A stretch of DNA of 64,000 nt from Rhizobiales bacterium NRL2 (lineage in GTDB: Bacteria; Pseudomonadota; Alphaproteobacteria; Minwuiales; Minwuiaceae). Both the position numbers and the translations under genes were made by a program. Where the stretch lies: positions 186,001-250,000 of the forward strand of contig CP016093.1 in the NCBI GenBank assembly GCA_001664005.1, given 5' to 3'. Position 1 is the stretch's first letter. Each line of letters begins with the position of its first letter. The notes under the pieces were generated by a model. That model saw only the letters and a program-made list of their open reading frames with translations, was not told where the DNA came from and did not search any database. Of this stretch, positions 59,796 through 64,000 are shown in pieces.

Positions 59796-59866
59796 CGCCC
59801 TTGGACTCGATCCAGGGGCCCAGCCGACCGATGGACTGGGTCCTGGGGTCAAGCCCCAGGACGCCA
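59796..59866. repeat. Family F palindromic repeat
   Basis: TCCTGGGG at 59841-59848 pairs with CCCCAGGA at 59854-59861; upstream TTGGACTCGATCCAGGGGCC and GGACTGGGTCC add partial pairing. It lies in the convergent gap between the COQ9 and kinase genes and is the only copy in this window. Confidence 0.7.
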
Positions 59867-59885
59867 CATTGTTCGCTGACCTGCC

Positions 59886-60872
59886 TCAGATCCCGCCGAT
59901 CAGCGTCTTCAGATCCTTTTCCGGCCGTGCGCCGTAGTGGCCGATGACTTCCGCCGCGGCGATGGCGCCGAGCCGGCCGCAGTCGGCCAGGTCGCGCCCC
60001 GCGGTGTAGCCGAACAGGAAGCCGGCGGCGAACAGGTCGCCCGCGCCGGTGGTGTCGACCAGCATGTCGGGCTTGCTGGCGCTGACGGTCAGAGGCTCGC
60101 CGTCCGCGACGATGACGCAGCCCTTCTCGGAGCGCGTCAGCACGGCCAGATGGGTTTCCTTCTGCACCTGCGCCAGGGCCTCGTCGAAGCTGCCGGTCTC
60201 GTAGAGCGACATGATCTCCGCTTCGTTGGCGAACAGGATGTCGACCGGGCCCTTCACCAGCTCCCGGAATTCGGCCCTGTGGCGGTCGACGCAGAAGCTG
60301 TCGGAGAGCGTCAGCGCCACCTTGCGGCCGGCGGCCTTGGCGGCGTCCATGGCCTTGCGGAAGGCGGCCTTGGCCGGCTCCGGATCCCACAGATAGCCCT
60401 CCAGATAGGTCACCTGGGCGCGGGCGATCATCGCGGGATCGATGTCGTCGGGGCCGAGCTCGGCGCTGGCGCCGAGAAAGGTGTTCATGGTGCGCTGGGC
60501 GTCCGGTGTCACCAGGATCAGGCAGCGCGCTGTGGCCGCGCCCGGCTTCGGCGCCGGCGGTTCGAAGGCCACGCCCGAAGCCCGGATGTCGTGAGTGAAG
60601 ACCTCGCCCAGCTGGTCGTCCTGGACCCGGCCGATGAAGGCGGCCCTGCCGCCCAGGGCGGCGACGCCGACGACGGTATTGGCCGCCGAGCCGCCCGACA
60701 TCTCGACGCCGGGGCCCATGTCGCCATAGAGCTTCTTCGCCTGGGATTCGTCGATCAGCTGCATGCCGCCCTTGGGCAGGCCGTGCAGGTCCAGGAACCG
60801 GTCGTCCGACTCCGACAGCACGTCCACGATCGCATTGCCCAGCGCCACGACGTCCAGATCGGTTCCGTTCAT
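59886..60872 (-). CDS. PfkB-family kinase, adenosine kinase-like
   Basis: The protein is 328 aa. PfkB signatures: GGSAANTVVGVAALGG near the N-terminus and DTTGAGDLFAAGFLFG near 276 with the catalytic Asp. The opening VVALGNAIVDVLSESDDRFL matches the adenosine kinase group, but ribokinase-like sugar kinases cannot be excluded. It is divergent from the amidase gene. Confidence 0.85.
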   Translation of the reverse strand: MNGTDLDVVALGNAIVDVLSESDDRFLDLHGLPKGGMQLIDESQAKKLYGDMGPGVEMSGGSAANTVVGVAALGGRAAFIGRVQDDQLGEVFTHDIRASGVAFEPPAPKPGAATARCLILVTPDAQRTMNTFLGASAELGPDDIDPAMIARAQVTYLEGYLWDPEPAKAAFRKAMDAAKAAGRKVALTLSDSFCVDRHRAEFRELVKGPVDILFANEAEIMSLYETGSFDEALAQVQKETHLAVLTRSEKGCVIVADGEPLTVSASKPDMLVDTTGAGDLFAAGFLFGYTAGRDLADCGRLGAIAAAEVIGHYGARPEKDLKTLIGGI

Positions 60873-60946
60873 TTCAATCTCCTCTGCGCCTCGATACCGG
60901 GCCCCGGTTTACACGCTCGGGGCCGTGGCGCAAAATCCGCCCCGTC

Positions 60947-62365
60947 ATGAACGAACTCATCCGGCTGTCTGCCAGCGAAGCCGTCGCCCGCCTGAAGGCC
61001 GGCGACGTCACCCCCTTGGACCTGATCGACGCGGCCGCCGGACAGATCGCCGCGGCCGATGGCGCCGTCAACGCGCTGCCGACCCGTTGCCTCGACCGCG
61101 CGCGGGACCACGCGAAGCGCCTGAAGCACCCCGACGATCCGCCGCCGGGCTATCTCTGGGGCCTGCCGGTGGCGATCAAGGACCTGACCGAGGTGGCCGG
61201 CGTCCGCACCACCTTCGGCTCGCCCATCTTCGCCGATCACGTGCCGGCACGCTCCGACGCCATGGTCGAGCGTATCGAGGCGCGCGGCGGCGTGGTCGTG
61301 GCCAAGGCCAACACGCCCGAATTCGGCGCCGGGGCCCAGACCTTCAACGAGGTCTTCGGCGTCACCCGCAATCCCTGGAACACGGCGATGACGCCGGGCG
61401 GCTCCTCGGGCGGGTCCGCGGTGGCGCTGGCGACGGGACAGGTCTGGCTGGCCCAGGGCAGCGACATGGGCGGCAGCCTGCGCATCCCCGCGGCCTTCAC
61501 CGGCGTCGTCGGCCTGCGTCCCAGCCCGGGACGGGTGCCGCACGGGCCGTCGGCGCTGCCCTTCGCGCCGAACTCGGTGGAGGGGCCCATGGGCCGGACC
61601 GTGGGCGACGTGGCGCTGTTCCTCGACACCATGGCCGGACACATGGCGGTCGACCCGATCTCCCTCCCCGCGCCGGCGACATCCTTCGCCGCCGCCACGG
61701 CCAACGCGCGGCCGCCGAAGCGCATCGCCTTCTCCATGGACATGGGCATCTCGCCGATCCACCGGGACGTCCGCGCCGCGGTCGAGCCCGCGCTGGCGCA
61801 TTTCCGGGCCATGGGCACGGAGATCGTGGAATCGGCCGTGGACTTCTCCTGCGCCGAGCCGGTCTTCCAGGTGATCCGCGCGGCCCAGTTCGCCGCCACC
61901 CACGGCGACAAGCTGAAGACTCACCGCGACCAGCTGAAGCCGGAGATGGTCTGGAACATCGAGAAGGGCCTGGCGCTCACCGCCGACGAGATCGGGCGGG
62001 CGGAGCGGCAGCGGGCGGACCTGTTCCAGCGCTTCCAGGCCCAGTTCGCCGATATCGACCTGTTCGTGACGCCGACGGTCAACACGCCGCCCTTCGACGC
62101 CGATACGCGCTATCTGGAAGAACTGGAAGGCGTGGCCTTCGATAGCTACATAAGCTGGCTGATCATGACCTTCGCCCTGACGCTGACCACCTGCCCGGCC
62201 ATTTCCGTGCCCTGCGGCTTCACCCCCGGCGGCCTGCCCGTCGGGCTGCAGCTGGTCGGGCCGCAACGGGGCGAGGCGTCGCTGCTCTCGGGCGCGGCGA
62301 TGTTCGAGCAGGCCACCGGTCTGGCCGGCGCGACGCCGGTCATGCCGCGGGAGGCGGCGGCTTGA
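60947..62365 (+). CDS. Amidase (amidase signature family)
   Basis: The protein is 472 aa. The catalytic triad is K78 in VAIKD, S153 in PGGSSGGSA and nucleophile S177 in GSDMGGSLR. It hydrolyses an amide of unknown identity. A GatA role is unlikely since no gatB/gatC is adjacent. Its stop overlaps the following gene start as TTGA. Confidence 0.92.
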   Translation: MNELIRLSASEAVARLKAGDVTPLDLIDAAAGQIAAADGAVNALPTRCLDRARDHAKRLKHPDDPPPGYLWGLPVAIKDLTEVAGVRTTFGSPIFADHVPARSDAMVERIEARGGVVVAKANTPEFGAGAQTFNEVFGVTRNPWNTAMTPGGSSGGSAVALATGQVWLAQGSDMGGSLRIPAAFTGVVGLRPSPGRVPHGPSALPFAPNSVEGPMGRTVGDVALFLDTMAGHMAVDPISLPAPATSFAAATANARPPKRIAFSMDMGISPIHRDVRAAVEPALAHFRAMGTEIVESAVDFSCAEPVFQVIRAAQFAATHGDKLKTHRDQLKPEMVWNIEKGLALTADEIGRAERQRADLFQRFQAQFADIDLFVTPTVNTPPFDADTRYLEELEGVAFDSYISWLIMTFALTLTTCPAISVPCGFTPGGLPVGLQLVGPQRGEASLLSGAAMFEQATGLAGATPVMPREAAA

Positions 62366-63093
62366 TCGGCGCCGTCGTCAACGGGGCGGCCAGGGGATTC
62401 CAGCAACTCGCCGCCGATCCGAAGCTGCGCAAGGTGCTGTGGAAGGCGCTGGGGCTGAGCCTGATCGCGGTGGCAGTCACCGCCGCCGCGGCCTGGTTCG
62501 CGATCGACTACATCCTGGTCTACTATGTCGGCTCCATCTCCTCCTGGGCGCTGAGCCTGATCGAGGGCACCGCCGTGCTCGGCCTGCTGGCGGTGATGTG
62601 GATCCTGTTCCCCGCCATCGTCACCGGCATCTGCGGCGTCTTCCTGGACGACGTCGTCACCGCGGTGGAGGCCCGGCACTACCCCGGCGACCCGCCCGGG
62701 CAGGAGCCGCCGCTCTGGCCGTCGATCTGGCGCGCGGCGAAGTTCACCGCGCTGGTGCTGTCCATCAACATCCTGATCATGCCGTTCTACCTGATCGGCC
62801 TGCTGATCCCGCCCATCCTGATCGTCATCTTCCTTGTCAACGGCTGGCTGCTGGGGCGGGAGTATTTCGAACTCGCCGCCTTCCACCATCTGAACGACGA
62901 CGAGGTGGTGGCGGTGCGGCGCCGAAACAGCACGCCGGTGTTGCTCGGCGGCATCGCCATCGCGGTCGGATTCACCGTGCCCTTCCTGAATCTCATCGTT
63001 CCGGTGGTCGGCGCGGCGATGATGGTGCATATTTTCAAGGACCTCGGCAGACGGGGCAGACTTCGCGCGCCATCGGGGGGCGGCCGCGATTGA
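62362..63093 (+). CDS. EI24/CysZ-family membrane protein
   Basis: The protein is 243 aa with TTG start overlapping the amidase stop. Four or more hydrophobic helices and the family pattern VVNGAARGFQQLAADPKLRK, VVTAVEARHYPG and NGWLLGREYFELAAFHH. CysZ members import sulfate, but many EI24 proteins have no assigned function. The bactofilin gene follows after 18 bases. Confidence 0.82.
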   Translation: MIGAVVNGAARGFQQLAADPKLRKVLWKALGLSLIAVAVTAAAAWFAIDYILVYYVGSISSWALSLIEGTAVLGLLAVMWILFPAIVTGICGVFLDDVVTAVEARHYPGDPPGQEPPLWPSIWRAAKFTALVLSINILIMPFYLIGLLIPPILIVIFLVNGWLLGREYFELAAFHHLNDDEVVAVRRRNSTPVLLGGIAIAVGFTVPFLNLIVPVVGAAMMVHIFKDLGRRGRLRAPSGGGRD

Positions 63094-63111
63094 CGGGAAC
63101 CGTGACGCATC

Positions 63112-63618
63112 ATGTTCAGGAAGAGGGACACGGCCGAGCCCGCGCCGCCGGTCGGGAACGTTTCCGGCCTGCCCGACCGGCCGGGTCAGCAGCAGACGAT
63201 TCCGAAGGCGCCGCCGACAGGGCGGCGCGGCCGGGACGCCGAGGATAGGGAGAGACGCGCCATGGCGGCAGAAGCCAAGACGCTGGTGATCGGCAAGGAA
63301 ATCCACGTGAAGGGGGAGATCGGCGACTGCGAACGGTTGCTGATCAACGGCACGGCCGAGGCCACGCTGACCAACTGCCGCAGTTTCGAGATCTCGGAGA
63401 CCGGCGTCCTGAAGGGCGAGGCCGAAGTGCAGCGCGCCGAGATCATGGGCCGTTTCGAGGGCACGCTGAGGGTGCGTGGGCGGCTGACGGTCCGCGCGGG
63501 CGGCCGCGCCCAGGGCAATATCGCCTATGCCGAGCTGGAGATCGAGCCCGGCGGACGCATCGACGGCGAGATCGAGATCATCGAGCCGGAACTGGTGACC
63601 TCGGCGGCGGCGGAATAG
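63112..63618 (+). CDS. Bactofilin (polymer-forming cytoskeletal protein)
   Basis: The protein is 168 aa. After a flexible N-terminal tail of about 55 residues, the bactofilin beta-helix runs from KTLVIGKEIHVKGEIGDCE to the C-terminus with regular repeats (GVLKGEAEVQRAEIMGRFEG, RLTVRAGGRAQGNIAYAELE, GGRIDGEIEI). It forms filaments that often position cell-wall enzymes. It is followed after one base by a lipoprotein gene. Confidence 0.93.
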   Translation: MFRKRDTAEPAPPVGNVSGLPDRPGQQQTIPKAPPTGRRGRDAEDRERRAMAAEAKTLVIGKEIHVKGEIGDCERLLINGTAEATLTNCRSFEISETGVLKGEAEVQRAEIMGRFEGTLRVRGRLTVRAGGRAQGNIAYAELEIEPGGRIDGEIEIIEPELVTSAAAE

Positions 63619-63619
63619 C

Positions 63620-64000
63620 CGCTTGCCCCTGCTTCGATCCGTCCTGACGGCCGCCGTCGCCGCGGCCCTGCTTTCGGCCTGCGCGGAACTGGGTCTGCGC
63701 GAGAGCGCGCCCGCCGCGCCCGAAGCCAGGAAGGCCCCGATCACCCGCTCCGACGATCTGCGCGCCGCGCTGGATGCGCGCAAGCGCCGTCAGGCGGCCC
63801 TGCCGGCGGTGGTGACGGCCAGCCCCGATACCGGCGGTGACGATCTGCCCGACGTGACGCCGGCGGCGCTGCTGGGCGCGGAAGCCGGCCAGGTGCGCGG
63901 CTGGCTCGGCCGGCCCGCCCTGGACTGGCGGGAGGGCGAGCACGCCATGTGGCAGTACGTGACCGACGACTGCGTCATCCATCTGTTCGTCAACGGCCGC
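63620..64000 (+). CDS. Predicted lipoprotein, 5' part, truncated by the window end
   Basis: TTG at 63620 opens a frame with no stop through 64000 (127 codons). A signal peptide ends in lipobox LLSAC, then a Pro/Ala/Arg-rich linker to about residue 90 and a domain beginning VRGWLGRPALDWREGEHAMW, followed by QYVTDDCVIHLFVN. I do not recognise the family with certainty. The one-base spacing after the bactofilin gene suggests co-translation. Confidence 0.75.

Overview
The window is a chromosomal segment of a high-GC bacterium. Gene content points to an alphaproteobacterium, most likely Rhodospirillales-like: addB-addA-trxA and rpoZ-rsh gene pairs, COQ9, a HIG1-type small membrane protein, PduO and HemJ, and a dnaQ-coaE-aroE-maf-ppsR block facing hemE. 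No genus is claimed. The region is densely coded. No rRNA, tRNA, insertion sequence, prophage, CRISPR or recognisable defence island was seen.

Layout. 1-4.3 kb: addB (3' end), addA and trxA. 4.4-6 kb: a tandem pair of related secreted proteins of unknown function. 6.1-12.4 kb: thioesterase, deacetylase-like protein, acetyltransferase, acetoacetyl-CoA synthetase and an ABC exporter. 12.7-15.1 kb: cystathionine beta-synthase and a threonine/serine dehydratase. 15.3-18.3 kb: an orphan amino-acid-type binding protein followed by a sensor kinase. 18.3-21.9 kb: lytic transglycosylase, dapA and smpB. 21.9-26.5 kb: a TRAP transporter divergent from an acyl-CoA ligase. 26.8-28.2 kb: tag, pduO and a HIG1-like protein. 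28.3-32.3 kb: methyltransferase, acyl-CoA dehydrogenase and SDR. 32.4-35.7 kb: a Liv-type ABC transporter with a fused LivH-LivM permease. 35.8-42.8 kb: YnfA, a Mpo1-like protein, a MerR regulator and a thiolase / FadN-like / FadE-like beta-oxidation cluster. 43-45.3 kb: a Cys-rich secreted protein, a type 5 uracil-DNA glycosylase and a NYN protein. 45.5-48.6 kb: folK, rpoZ and rsh. 49-57 kb: rho, dnaQ, coaE, aroE, maf and ppsR on the minus strand, then a probable oriC, then a TauD-like gene, hemE and hemJ on the plus strand. 57.1-64 kb: a carbamoylase-family hydrolase, def-coq9, an adenosine/sugar kinase, an amidase, a CysZ-like protein, bactofilin and a truncated lipoprotein gene.

The most informative non-coding locus is 54093-54485. 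It is a divergent gap between ppsR and the tauD-hemE-hemJ unit, carrying two 8/9 DnaA-box matches and a strongly AT-rich tract, and every gene on each side is transcribed away from it. This fits a chromosomal replication origin. The second recurrent theme is a set of intergenic palindromic repeat families, called A to F here. They fill nearly all convergent gene ends, are sometimes nested or paired in a fixed order, and in one case supply the last codons of a gene.

Metabolically the segment is biased to acyl-CoA chemistry: two CoA ligases, two acyl-CoA dehydrogenases, a thiolase, a multifunctional dehydrogenase/hydratase and a thioesterase, with a MerR regulator and a near-perfect palindromic operator. 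Information-processing and cell-envelope housekeeping genes make up most of the rest. I found no clear previously undescribed multi-gene system. The best candidates for new biology are the tandem secreted paralogues, the binding-protein/kinase pair, the Cys-rich secreted protein and the repeat families.
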